Shown here in pieces: positions 11,382 to 19,305 of a stretch of 25,864 nt of DNA. A program made the position numbers and the translations under genes. The DNA is from JAKALQ01 sp963978265 (lineage in GTDB: Bacteria > Actinomycetota > Actinomycetes > S36-B12 > UBA5976), in NCBI GenBank assembly GCA_963978265.1, contig CAXBQV010000009.1:1-25864 (forward strand), read 5' to 3'. A model generated the notes under the pieces. It did no database searches, was not told where the DNA came from, and saw only the letters and a program-made list of their open reading frames with translations. How positions within the stretch are numbered: the first letter of the stretch is position 1; each line of letters opens with the position of its first letter.

Positions 11382-13289
11382 TCAGGCGAGGATGGTGGTG
11401 TCTTCGAGGAGCCCGTAGGTCGCATCCTCAAGGAGCCAGGGATTCACTGCGGGACTACCCGAGAACGTCGTCTTCCATTGCTCGGGCGTGAACTCATGGG
11501 CGATCTGTTCCACCATGAAGTTCTGAGCGATCTGCGAACCAGTGTTATTCGGAGTGATCTGGACCGTTACACGATCACCGATCTTCGATCCGAGACACAC
11601 CGGATAGGCGACAGAGGCTTTGCCTTGCGGCAATACGCTCCAATCCTCGATACGAATCTGCGTCGTCGAGTATTGGCTCATGTAGTTGTCGGCCCAGATG
11701 ATCGCATCCTGTTGCGACAATGGCAGATCGAAACTTTCGAATGCTCCTGCGTTTCCAGCGATTGAGGAGATCGATCCGGGCGCAGAGTTTCCGTTTGGAT
11801 TGTACCGTTGGATGCTTTGTCCATCCGGCAGGTTGATCGTTACTCCTTGCGCTGTAAATCGACTGCCATTGCGAATGGCACCGATCGCAGCGATCGGAAC
11901 AACTGTCGCTCCTCCAGTGTCGGCAAAGGTCGCTTGAACCGTCGTTGAGCGTGTTGCTGTCGTATCGTGAGCCCGATCGTGGAACTGCCAGGTGCCTCCG
12001 GCATCGATGAAGATGCGCCCACGTTCTGCCAGCGTCAACTGGTAGATGACGTCAAGTTTTGTGCCACCCCATTTGAGCGCAGCGATGTTCACCGTGCCGG
12101 TGTCGTAACTCGTCGTCGGTGAACCAAAGGGATCGTTGTACGTCAGCTGGCTCATGTTGCCAGGCACCAGATCCGGTGTGTCCAGGTATGTGCCGAGACT
12201 CACGTAGAGTCCGCGCAACCCGGCGGACGGCAGTTGGTAAACCTCGAGTTGAGAGTTTTCGCTGACGACGTAGAGCTGCGACAAAGATCCAGTGAAGTAG
12301 GGATCGTCGCCAGATCCGATCGCTCCGAAACCAAGCAACTGCCATTCGATGTTGCCGGCTTGCGTATCAGTCGTGCCGAGTGGGATTCCATCGATGATGA
12401 AGTTCCACTGATCGGGATACGAGCTTGCAGTATTCCAGTGAACGAGCTGCACGCAATGCCAGTTGCCATCGTTGCCAGGTAGGCCGGAGTGGATTGACAC
12501 CGTGTCGTAGATAAACGCAAATCGGCCTTGGTCGTCGATGCCTAGTCGTGCTTGCGGGTAGGACGCTGAGGCCAAGATTGGGTTGAGTTGACCAGGTGAG
12601 CCTGCTGTCGTGGACTTCACGAAGATTGTCGTGACCGCTTCGTAGCTGTTGGCTCGCATTGGGATCGGGGGACCGATCGCACCATACGTACCGTCGAACT
12701 CCGTTGACGATCCAGTCACATAGCGGCCGATCGGATCGCCTTGCCGTGGCGCAGACGTGAAGGTGTAGTCGCGATCTGATGCGTAGCGCAGATCCTTGGC
12801 TACGAGATCGGTGCCGCCGAGCGGGATCCATGCTTCAAGAATGTCAGTTGTCGTGCCGTAATAGGCCAGAGCTTGCAGTTCGCGCATTGTCAATGCGTCC
12901 TGTGCAACCGACAATCGCGCGTAGTAACCGAGAAAGTCGAAACCCTCGAGAGTTAGGGTTGAATCACCATTGATCTGTGGGCTGATTCCCCATCCATCGA
13001 TGTACCCGTTGAAGATGTCGTAGGTGATCGCCGACCATGTTGCGCGCACTCGCACCTTCACTGCTGGACCGGGAAGCAAGTATCCGTAATACGGGCCAGC
13101 AGTGTTCAGTGGGTCGAATCGCCGATCACGGTTGTCGACCTCGAGCGTGATGCTTCCAGGCTGGAAGGTGTCGAGCTCGTCGCGTCGGCCGATACGAGTG
13201 GAACCGGACCGCACATACTGCGTGACATCGACCCATGAACCATTGAGATAGAACTCGATGGTCAATGCCGGCATCGTGGCGATTGTCAT
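11382..13289 (-). CDS. Large minor tail protein (tail hub/distal tail) with LamG-like insert
   Basis: The 635-residue product starts at an ATG overlapping the tape-measure stop (ATGA). Residues 18-60 (WVDVTQYVRSGSTRIGRRDE, then ITLEVDNRDRRFDP) and the segment to about 120 match the N-terminal hub domain of actinophage minor tail proteins. Residues about 205-345 form a LamG/concanavalin-like domain (LGIDDQGRFAFIYDT, W-H-C-V-Q-L-V-H-W, FTGSLSQLYVVS), which probably binds carbohydrate. The region 380-610 resumes the tail-hub part, ending in FMVEQIAHEFTPEQWKTTFS. Its location after the tape measure fits the tail tip. Its codons look more AT-tolerant than those of the flanking genes, compatible with modular exchange. 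Confidence 0.8.
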   Translation of the reverse strand: MTIATMPALTIEFYLNGSWVDVTQYVRSGSTRIGRRDELDTFQPGSITLEVDNRDRRFDPLNTAGPYYGYLLPGPAVKVRVRATWSAITYDIFNGYIDGWGISPQINGDSTLTLEGFDFLGYYARLSVAQDALTMRELQALAYYGTTTDILEAWIPLGGTDLVAKDLRYASDRDYTFTSAPRQGDPIGRYVTGSSTEFDGTYGAIGPPIPMRANSYEAVTTIFVKSTTAGSPGQLNPILASASYPQARLGIDDQGRFAFIYDTVSIHSGLPGNDGNWHCVQLVHWNTASSYPDQWNFIIDGIPLGTTDTQAGNIEWQLLGFGAIGSGDDPYFTGSLSQLYVVSENSQLEVYQLPSAGLRGLYVSLGTYLDTPDLVPGNMSQLTYNDPFGSPTTSYDTGTVNIAALKWGGTKLDVIYQLTLAERGRIFIDAGGTWQFHDRAHDTTATRSTTVQATFADTGGATVVPIAAIGAIRNGSRFTAQGVTINLPDGQSIQRYNPNGNSAPGSISSIAGNAGAFESFDLPLSQQDAIIWADNYMSQYSTTQIRIEDWSVLPQGKASVAYPVCLGSKIGDRVTVQITPNNTGSQIAQNFMVEQIAHEFTPEQWKTTFSGSPAVNPWLLEDATYGLLEDTTILA

Positions 13290-14884
13290 CAGGCGACCTT
13301 GAGAGGCAGGTTTCCGTTGCGCCGCTGATAGGCCTTGAGTGCGTCAACGACTGCCGCACCAGTTTCTGCGGGCGTCGACAATGCACTCGAGGTCACGTTG
13401 ATCGTGATCGTCGTCGCCGGTTGCGCCTGGTTGATTCGCAACTGATCGAGGGGGATGATCGCTTCGGGACCACGTTCGCCGACGATCGCGTCGGTCGCTC
13501 GAGTAACGATCCCACCCTCACCCAACATTCGCCGGCTACCGCCGCCAGAGCCGGATGCTCCGCCGGCCGGGTCGTTCGGCCATTCGGGTAGCGAGTCCGG
13601 TAGCCAACCGAGACCCGGAGCTTTGTTGAGGAGTCGCAGGATCGGGTTGACGATCTTCACCAGGGCGTTCCATTCGAACCGGAGAACACTCTTGACCCCA
13701 TTGAAGATCCCGGAGAACACCTGCGCGATACCCGACCCGACTGCCTTGATGCCATTGACAGTCGCGACGAACGCATCGCCGAGTCCGGTGAACAGAGCGA
13801 TCAATCCGCCGATCAACATCTTGCCGGATTGGTAGATGTTCGTGGCGAAGTTCTTGAAGTAGTCGCCCAACAGGCCAGCGCCTTGCCGGACGATCTCGAA
13901 CTTGTTGTAGAGGATCACGAAGATCGCAACGGCTGCTGCAACGGCTGCGATGATGGCAAGGATCGTCAGGACGATCGGATTGAGTGCGAGTGCCCACATG
14001 GCAACATTCGCCACACCGATCGCTACAGCGAGCACTCCAACCGCAGCAGCGAGCGCGATGACGATCGGCCGGTTCTTATCGGCCCACTTGAAGAACTTCT
14101 GAATCGCCGGCAGTCCGGTCTTCAGGAACCAGTCGGACAGCTTCTGAAACACCGGCAAGAGCTGCTTGCCGATCTGTTCCTTGAACTCACCGAACCCGAT
14201 CTTCAGTTTCTCGGATGCGGTCACACCAGCAGCCGCAGTGCCACCGACCTGGCTTTCCACCTCAGCGAGGATGATCTTCTGTGCGGAGAGCAGATCACCG
14301 GCTTCGACGAAACCCTTGATCTGTTCCTTCTGCGCTGCGCTGAATGTCACACCCGCACGCGACAGTGCAGTGATCCCCTTGATCGGATCCTGCAATGCCT
14401 TCCCCATTGCCTTCGCAGCGGAATCGGTACTACCGAAACCAGCGGCCGAAAGATCAGCGAGGGACTTCGCAGTCCGGTTGAAGATGTCGTTGCCCTTGCC
14501 GGCCTCGTTGCGAACATTCTTGAATGTCAGCAGGATCCCGTAGGACTTCTTCAGGACCTCGTCGTCGATACCGACGAGCATCTGTTGCTTGCCTGCGAAC
14601 TTCTCGATCTGCTTGGCTGTTACGTTCGCCGCACCACCAGTTGCCTTGATGATCGCAGCGACACGAGCCTGGACCTGCTCGGCTTCTTCGGCAGCCTTGA
14701 GGGCGCTCGCACCGAATGCCACAGCGGCAGCGCCGGCAGCGCCGACACCGATCGCCATTGACTTGCCGAGCTTCTGCATTGAACCCTTGAGCCGCTTCGT
14801 GTAACCATCGGCCTTGTCGAGTTCGTTCGTGAATCTGCTGGCATCAGCGATGACATCGACGATCAGTTTCCTGGTCTTAGCCAT
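13289..14884 (-). CDS. Tape measure protein
   Basis: The 531-residue product has the hallmarks of a tail length ruler: an N-terminal helix-rich region, an AGV-T-F-S-A-A-Q-K core near 177-187 typical of phage tail tape measures, two hydrophobic segments at about 272-298 and 301-326 that may insert in the host membrane, a linker rich in Gly/Ser (about 430-447), and E-G-G-I-V-T-R near 450 before a C-terminal end. At about 1.5 angstrom per residue it predicts a tail near 80 nm. The start is ATG overlapping the previous stop. The gene is shorter than in many siphophages. Confidence 0.9.
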   Translation of the reverse strand: MAKTRKLIVDVIADASRFTNELDKADGYTKRLKGSMQKLGKSMAIGVGAAGAAAVAFGASALKAAEEAEQVQARVAAIIKATGGAANVTAKQIEKFAGKQQMLVGIDDEVLKKSYGILLTFKNVRNEAGKGNDIFNRTAKSLADLSAAGFGSTDSAAKAMGKALQDPIKGITALSRAGVTFSAAQKEQIKGFVEAGDLLSAQKIILAEVESQVGGTAAAGVTASEKLKIGFGEFKEQIGKQLLPVFQKLSDWFLKTGLPAIQKFFKWADKNRPIVIALAAAVGVLAVAIGVANVAMWALALNPIVLTILAIIAAVAAAVAIFVILYNKFEIVRQGAGLLGDYFKNFATNIYQSGKMLIGGLIALFTGLGDAFVATVNGIKAVGSGIAQVFSGIFNGVKSVLRFEWNALVKIVNPILRLLNKAPGLGWLPDSLPEWPNDPAGGASGSGGGSRRMLGEGGIVTRATDAIVGERGPEAIIPLDQLRINQAQPATTITINVTSSALSTPAETGAAVVDALKAYQRRNGNLPLKVA

Positions 14885-15414
14885 CAGAGCCGTCCATTCG
14901 GGAATGCGATCTTGCAGATGTCGTCGAGCTCACGCGTATACATCTCTTTGATCGCTGCGGTTTCGGCGCGCATCGTCGGGAACAGGAAATACCCGGTCTT
15001 GCCCTGACCGGGTTGCTTCCAGTTGAGATCCGATCCATCGCCGGCCTTGAACTGCAGCCAGCCGAGACCAGGGTTCGGACCGTTGCGACCACCGAGGTCC
15101 TTACGCATACCGAGACCTGATCCGAACTCGGCACCACCAAAGAACGGCACCTTGTTGTTGCCGCCGCTCAGGGTGGCTCGGGTCGTCGCCTTGCTGGAGC
15201 GCATTGAGAGCGCCGCCTTGAGGCTTTGTGGTCCGACGCCAGCTGCTCGAGCGACGGCTCGAGTTCGGACGTGCTCGGCCACCCGATAGTTCGCGGCCTT
15301 GAGGAGTGAAAGGCCGTCGGGTCCGCCTTCGCGAACAAGGCGTTGCAGGTCACGTCGGAAGTCATCGAGGTCGTCGATGGCGACGCCCTTATTGACGATC
15401 CGCTGATTCGCCAC
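14884..15414 (-). CDS. HK97 gp10-like head-tail/tail protein
   Basis: The 176-residue product starts at GTG 15414 two bases after the stop of the chaperone T frame. Residues about 35-75 form helices with AEHVRTRAVARAAGVGP-type content, 80-100 a conserved VPFFGGAEFGSG strand-turn, and 138-170 a G-Y-F-L-F-P-T-M strand followed by a long helix, all matching the gp10-like family. In most actinophages this family lies upstream of the major tail gene; here it sits between the tail chaperone and the tape measure, which is unusual. Confidence 0.7.
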   Translation of the reverse strand: MANQRIVNKGVAIDDLDDFRRDLQRLVREGGPDGLSLLKAANYRVAEHVRTRAVARAAGVGPQSLKAALSMRSSKATTRATLSGGNNKVPFFGGAEFGSGLGMRKDLGGRNGPNPGLGWLQFKAGDGSDLNWKQPGQGKTGYFLFPTMRAETAAIKEMYTRELDDICKIAFPNGRL

Positions 15415-15416
15415 CG

Positions 15417-15829
15417 TTACCCCTTGCTTGCCTTGTTCATCTCCTTGGCGCGTTGCACCAGATAGTCGTGGATCATTGCCACGAAACCCGGTGGAGCATC
15501 AAGGAGATCCTGTGGGCTGATGCCTGTCTCGGCTGCGATCGATGCGATCAGGTAGCTGTAGGACTCTCGTCTAAAGGGTCCGAACCGTCGAGGATCTCGA
15601 CAGCATCGATCGTGTCCAACCAGGTGTCGAACACCGGGACGGTATTGCCGGCGGTTCGGTCGGCTTCCCATCCGAGCCAGTAGACGTGCTCCATCTTCTG
15701 GTTCTCGGTGAATGCCTTGCCGATTCCGATCTTGTGGAATCGTTCGAACGCGACGATGACCTTCGGGGTGACCGGGACAACTGCCTCCGTGCCGTCATTT
15801 CTGACGAGCTTGACCGACCACCCCTGCAT
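15417..15829 (-). CDS. Tail assembly chaperone, long form made by -1 frameshift (G-T)
   Basis: This entry spans the G-T fusion. Translation starts at ATG 15829 (overlapping the major tail stop), reads 86 codons to the slippery heptamer at 15578-15572, slips back one base and continues with 51 codons to the stop at 15417. The product would have about 137 residues. The T part (RRESYSYLIASIAAETGISP...) is helical and charged. Such G-T proteins coat the tape measure while the tube assembles and leave the virion. The size, position between tail tube and tape measure, and the perfect heptamer agree with the family. Confidence 0.8.
15548..15829 (-). CDS. Tail assembly chaperone, short form (G)
   Basis: Ordinary termination in the zero frame gives a 93-residue protein ending ...PLDESPTAT. 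It is beta/alpha mixed (SVKLVRNDGTEAVVPVTPKVIVAFERF) and acidic near the end. It is the abundant partner of the frameshifted long form. Confidence 0.85.
   Translation of the reverse strand: MQGWSVKLVRNDGTEAVVPVTPKVIVAFERFHKIGIGKAFTENQKMEHVYWLGWEADRTAGNTVPVFDTWLDTIDAVEILDGSDPLDESPTAT
15572..15578 (-). promoter_or_regulatory. -1 programmed frameshift slippery site CCCTTTA
   Basis: On the transcribed strand the heptamer reads C-CCT-TTA in the zero frame (X-XXY-YYZ with X=C, Y=T, Z=A). Re-pairing one base back gives CCC and TTT, and the -1 frame stays open to 15417. No clear downstream pseudoknot is visible by eye. Confidence 0.8.
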
Positions 15830-16248
15830 CAGCTGGTGCTCTTGGTGATGACGCCCGACACAGGCCAGGTCACATCGGCGGTGGCGAGGTCGCCGACGGC
15901 ACCGTTGACCGGGGTCCACTCGGTGCAGAGGACCGTCGCGGAGTACGACGGGTTCGTGCTGGTCGTCGTCGAGTTCACGGGCTTGATCGTGACCGCAGTG
16001 GTTCCACCGATCAGGGGGTAGACGATCGCTTCGACGTTCGAGCCGGATGCGAAGTCCTGGTGGAAGGACAGTCCGATGCTCGAGTCCTCGAGGCCACCGA
16101 CTCGGGTGACGCCGGCGGACGTGCTGGACGTGAACGCGGTCGTCGTGACCTCGTTGATCGACTTCGTGATCGTGACGGATGCGATGTGGTCAGACAGGTC
16201 AACACCACCAACGGTGATGACCGGGTTGACGAGGACGATCTTCGCCAT
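15829..16248 (-). CDS. Major tail (tube) protein
   Basis: The 139-residue product opens with MAKIVLVNPVITVGGVDLSDHI and continues V-T-I-T-K-S-I-N-E-V, then GLEDSSIGLSFHQDFASGS and TAVTIKPVNSTT. The strand pattern and the G-L-E-D-S-S-I-x-L-x-F block are typical of single-domain tail-tube subunits in actinophages. A GAGGAG ribosome binding site precedes the ATG. The gene is followed directly by the frameshifted chaperone, as expected. Confidence 0.85.
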   Translation of the reverse strand: MAKIVLVNPVITVGGVDLSDHIASVTITKSINEVTTTAFTSSTSAGVTRVGGLEDSSIGLSFHQDFASGSNVEAIVYPLIGGTTAVTIKPVNSTTTSTNPSYSATVLCTEWTPVNGAVGDLATADVTWPVSGVITKSTS

Positions 16249-16372
16249 CGGTTGTTGCTCCTCAGGTTCGGCCGCTGTGGCCTTGTTTCGGGTGGATACC
16301 TGGCCTCGGTGAGATCAGGGGTGTCGCCTAGCTGCGGCCGGCGACATGAGTCCGCCGGTGATCTTGTTGCCG
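16249..16372 (-). other. Gap between tail terminator and major tail genes
   Basis: The 124 bases hold no clear separate gene. A six-base inverted repeat (CCGGCG...CGCCGG) lies at 16338-16358. The +1 frame directly after the upstream stop stays open for 19 codons (ending at 16315) with G/C-rich third positions and a protein-like sequence (NGNKITGGLMSPAAARR); see the findings. No promoter with both boxes is visible. Confidence 0.4.
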
Positions 16373-16777
16373 TTACGGGTAGACGGTGACCGTGAAGTCA
16401 ATGCCGACATAGACGACGTCGCCCATGTTGATGGCTTGAAGGTTTCCGCCTCGAGTGACGATCGACGTTTGGACAGTCCCACCGAGAGTGCGGTCGTATT
16501 CGATCGCCGACCGGATGCTCAGATCCGAGTCGTATGACAGGTAATCGTCGATCAGTTTCTGGGAGGCCCGATCGCTGGTTCGACCGACGATGACCGTGAC
16601 CGTGTATGCGTGGAGTGGATTGCCACCACGAAACGCACCGTGATAGTCGATGCTGTCGATCGCGACGTATGCGACCGGCGGGTTGATCTGGTCGGGCAGA
16701 TAGTCGTGGACTCGCAGACCCTTCACGCGAGTCAGTGCGTCCTTGATTGATGCGCTGATCTCGGTGACGGTGCTCAT
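16373..16777 (-). CDS. Tail terminator/minor tail-like protein
   Basis: The 134-residue product starts at an ATG overlapping the previous stop. It has an N-terminal helix (TEISASIKDALTRVKGLRVH), P-P-V-A-Y-V-A-I, a beta block with HAYTVTVIVGR-T, and the helix QKLIDDYLS, then a C-terminal strand pair ending VVYVGIDFTVTVYP. This is the pattern of tail terminator or head-tail joining proteins in siphophages. Position between connector and tail tube supports this. Confidence 0.7.
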   Translation of the reverse strand: MSTVTEISASIKDALTRVKGLRVHDYLPDQINPPVAYVAIDSIDYHGAFRGGNPLHAYTVTVIVGRTSDRASQKLIDDYLSYDSDLSIRSAIEYDRTLGGTVQTSIVTRGGNLQAINMGDVVYVGIDFTVTVYP

Positions 16778-17388
16778 GCGACGAGGACCGGCTCCCGCCG
16801 ATACGGCATGATGAGTGCTTCGGCGGTCGGGTGTAGTCCGGTGCGGATCCTGAGGATCCCGGTTTCAGCGAGGCCGAGCGCACCGAATGGTGCCTCTGCA
16901 GCCTTGAAGATCGCGATCGACTGGATCACGCCGGCCTGCTTGATCGGGTCCGGTACTGCCGCCCATCCCCACTTGGCAGTCACCTGGACGAGCGCCTGCC
17001 CATAGTCGAATGGGAAGGTCAGGGACTTGATCGCTCGGATCTGCGTGTACGGCCAGACCTGACCGTCGATGATGCCGTTCAACGGTTCGAGCTGATAGTC
17101 GCTGGCCGTCCAGGTGTCGGAGAACGTACCGGTCGCTCCGGGATCGGTTTTGACGATCAGTCCGGTGGACGTGGAGATGTCGTCGGTGAGGGTCAGCGCG
17201 TAGTTCGTTGCCACATAGGTGCGAGCCGAAACGCTGGCATCCTGGTAGAAGCGACGGTTGCAGGCCGCTTCGATCATGCGGCTCGCTGTGTTGATCGCGA
17301 GTTCGATACGACCGTCGTCGGTGTTGTCGTAGATCGACATGGCTTGCTTCACGTCGGAGAGCGAGCAGAGGCCGTTGGTGATGGTCAT
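16774..17388 (-). CDS. Head-tail connector (gp6-like adaptor)
   Basis: The 204-residue protein starts at ATG 17388, overlapping the stop of the membrane-protein gene; a longer frame from 17871 would overlap that gene by nearly 500 bases and is rejected. The sequence has the N-terminal helix pair (LSDVKQAMSIYDNTDD, then RIELAINTASRMIEAACNRRF), the Y-T-Q-I-R-A-I-K-S-L-T-F strand and a tryptophan-rich W-G-W-A-A-V-P-D-P-I-K-Q motif, typical of HK97 gp6-like adaptor proteins. It would join the portal ring to the tail. Confidence 0.8.
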   Translation of the reverse strand: MTITNGLCSLSDVKQAMSIYDNTDDGRIELAINTASRMIEAACNRRFYQDASVSARTYVATNYALTLTDDISTSTGLIVKTDPGATGTFSDTWTASDYQLEPLNGIIDGQVWPYTQIRAIKSLTFPFDYGQALVQVTAKWGWAAVPDPIKQAGVIQSIAIFKAAEAPFGALGLAETGILRIRTGLHPTAEALIMPYRREPVLVA

Positions 17389-18212
17389 CAGATGCGCTCC
17401 GGTTGGTAGAGCCAGAACCAGTGTGCGATGAGAGCCACCGGCAACCATGCGGTCGGAATGAATGTGACGGCTGCGATGGTCATGGGGATCGCAGCGACGT
17501 GCTGGTAGAGACGGACACTGTCGGTCGCGACGAACAGTTGCGCGTAGGCGACGATCAGGGTGAGCGCGAGTCGTGGACTCAGGTTCCCGATCGCAGCGAG
17601 GTCTGCTCCCCAGGGGACGACCATGAGGCGAGCGTCTCGCCATCGGCCGGCATGGTATTTGAGGCCCGCTCGGATCGGATGTGCTGCGATCCAATCCCAT
17701 TCGGGGATACCGCTCGAGGCGACCTGGGGTCGAATCCACCAGGTGATCGCCACACTTACCAGCAGGACCAGCGGGATCGGGGACCATAGCCAGAGTGCAG
17801 CGACGATCGGGACGGTCTCCCGAATGTTCGTTGCGAGGAGCAACGTGGCCCAGCCGACGAGCTGCACCCATCGGATCGGACTGAGGATCAGTCCTGTTCC
17901 GATCGCAGTCAGCGCGGTCGCTGGCAGATCAGCCTGCACCGGGATACTCACAGAAGGCCCGAGAATCCCCGGAAGGCCCAAGATGAGCAGGACAGCCGCT
18001 CCGATCCGAATGCCACTCAGATCGCCATGTACGGCCCACAGGACGGTGCCTGCTGCCAACATCGGCCATGACAGGCAGTAGACGAGCCACCAGGCTCGCA
18101 GATCCGTGCCACAGAGCGCCGGCAGGACCCAACGCACATGGAACGGTCGGGTCTGTGGTTGACCATCACCGGCCGCTAGGTACCGTTGAGCGTCAGGTCC
18201 CAAGCGTGCCAT
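17388..18212 (-). CDS. Polytopic membrane protein inside head operon, possible GT-C-like
   Basis: The 274-residue protein has about seven or eight hydrophobic segments (roughly 41-61, 67-87, 97-112, 114-128, 133-160, 211-229, 236-270) with polar loops. Between segments 2 and 5 are the acidic motifs VQADLP (about 92-97) and TNIRETVP (about 128-135), which loosely resemble loop motifs of GT-C-type membrane glycosyltransferases that use lipid-linked sugars. Multi-spanning membrane proteins are not part of standard HK97 head modules. It overlaps the glycosyltransferase gene by 20 bases and is coupled to the connector, so it is expressed with the late genes. The GT-C link is only a hint. Confidence 0.6.
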   Translation of the reverse strand: MARLGPDAQRYLAAGDGQPQTRPFHVRWVLPALCGTDLRAWWLVYCLSWPMLAAGTVLWAVHGDLSGIRIGAAVLLILGLPGILGPSVSIPVQADLPATALTAIGTGLILSPIRWVQLVGWATLLLATNIRETVPIVAALWLWSPIPLVLLVSVAITWWIRPQVASSGIPEWDWIAAHPIRAGLKYHAGRWRDARLMVVPWGADLAAIGNLSPRLALTLIVAYAQLFVATDSVRLYQHVAAIPMTIAAVTFIPTAWLPVALIAHWFWLYQPERI

Positions 18213-18984
18213 CGGCTGTCGGTTCCATACCGAGTCGTTCGAGACGGTTGTAGAACCGCTCGTCCAACCACACCTGCTTCAGATGGGTGGTCCTGACTCC
18301 CGTATGAACGTGGATCGGGATGCCGAGCGCACCAGCCCTCGAGCAGAACGAAAGGTCCTCGCTGATCGTCATGTTCAGGGACTTGTTGAACACCGGCGAG
18401 TACCAGGTCCGGTCGTACTCGGCAGCGATCTTCTCGAACACCGAACGATGCACGATCAGGAATGCGCTACCAGTACCGGCACATTGGGTGACTTCGCCGG
18501 CGGTCCAGTCGTGACGGGTATGGAATCCCTGTTGACCGTTCGGGAGTTGCACCCAGTCGAAGATCGTCGATGTGGGTTGAACGAGGTATCCGCCGGCATT
18601 GTCGATTCCGACTTCGCGCATTGCGAAACAGAGTCCACCGAGGATGGGTCGTTCGATCGGGTCAGCTGCCTCGAGGAGTCGGTCGACGCTGTCGGCAGCG
18701 AACCCCATGTCGGTGTCGACCCAGAACAACCAGTCAGCATCACATTGAGTGAGGAACGCGTTGACCGTGTCATTGCGGGCCTGGACGATGCCGCCTGTCC
18801 CATAGCGGGTAGCGAACCAGCCGCCGCCGATGACGTGCTGCTGGTGAGCGATGTCCCAGGCGATGAGTGCCTGCATGGACTGATGCCAGGAGTGTGCGAC
18901 CTCGTTGCCATGCACATAGGCGACAGCGACTTTGGTTTTCTGTGGGGTGGCTGCGGGAGTCGCTCGCCGGCGACTCTTACCCAC
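18193..18984 (-). CDS. Glycosyltransferase-like protein (GT-A type)
   Basis: The 263-residue protein has features of a nucleotide-sugar transferase: VAVAYVHGNEVAHSW at the N-terminus, D-A-D-W-L-F-W-V-D-T-D-M-G-F with the metal-binding D-T-D at 90-92, P-I-L-G-G-L-C-F at 113-120, G-T-G-S-A-F-L-I at about 170-177, and S-E-D at 208-210 as a catalytic-base-like acidic pair, with H-V-H-T-G-V-R-T-T-H at 225-234. It starts at a GTG overlapping the capsid-downstream gene by 8 bases. It lies in the head module, so virion proteins are natural substrates; cell-wall or DNA-base glycosylation are alternatives. Confidence 0.7.
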   Translation of the reverse strand: MGKSRRRATPAATPQKTKVAVAYVHGNEVAHSWHQSMQALIAWDIAHQQHVIGGGWFATRYGTGGIVQARNDTVNAFLTQCDADWLFWVDTDMGFAADSVDRLLEAADPIERPILGGLCFAMREVGIDNAGGYLVQPTSTIFDWVQLPNGQQGFHTRHDWTAGEVTQCAGTGSAFLIVHRSVFEKIAAEYDRTWYSPVFNKSLNMTISEDLSFCSRAGALGIPIHVHTGVRTTHLKQVWLDERFYNRLERLGMEPTADGTLGT

Positions 18985-19213
18985 GCTTCGTTGTCCGCTT
19001 CTCGCCGGGTGCCTTCGAGGCTTGCTCGACGATCGGGACCATCGGGACGGTACGTCGGATCTTTTCGGGCTGTGCGCCGAACAGATCGGATCGAGCCTTC
19101 ACGAAGGGATCGTTTGCGGCCCACGGTTCACCTTCGGATACGCGAACGATGAGTCCGGTATTCGGGTTCGTTGTCGAACAGGTGGCGAGTGCGAAGACGA
19201 TCGGTTCAGACAT
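18977..19213 (-). CDS. Small capsid-downstream protein (78 aa)
   Basis: The ATG at 19213 follows GAGAGG. The product carries TGLIVRVSEGEPWAANDPFVKARSDLF, a pattern that is familiar from a small protein encoded directly behind the major capsid gene in many actinophages, often of unknown function, and a basic, Lys/Arg-rich C-terminus. It may be a minor head protein or an assembly factor. The two strong hairpins upstream suggest it is made at a lower level than the capsid protein. Confidence 0.7.
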   Translation of the reverse strand: MSEPIVFALATCSTTNPNTGLIVRVSEGEPWAANDPFVKARSDLFGAQPEKIRRTVPMVPIVEQASKAPGEKRTTKRG

Positions 19214-19228
19214 TGGGACCTCTCAGTT

Positions 19229-19265
19229 CCCCTGGTCTGGCCGGCAGCCACGGCCGGACCAGGGG
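19229..19265 (-). terminator. 15-bp hairpin upstream of the 78-residue gene
   Basis: Arms at 19229-19243 and 19251-19265 (CCCCTGGTC and GACCAGGGG plus GGCCG and CGGCC) give a stem of nine plus five base pairs around one C-A mismatch on the transcript, with a seven-base loop. No U tract follows. It is a likely attenuator or mRNA-protecting element and not a clean terminator. Confidence 0.5.
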
Positions 19266-19305
19266 AGATGTTGACTGCATGGCTGCATGATGCGAGGACG
19301 GGTCA

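Noticed and set aside
13829..14761. 310-residue plus-strand open frame
   Set aside because: Antisense to the tape measure gene; acidic, low-complexity and motif-free.
17388..17871. N-terminal extension of the connector gene
   Set aside because: It would overlap the membrane-protein gene by nearly 500 bases; the ATGA start at 17388 gives the normal family length.
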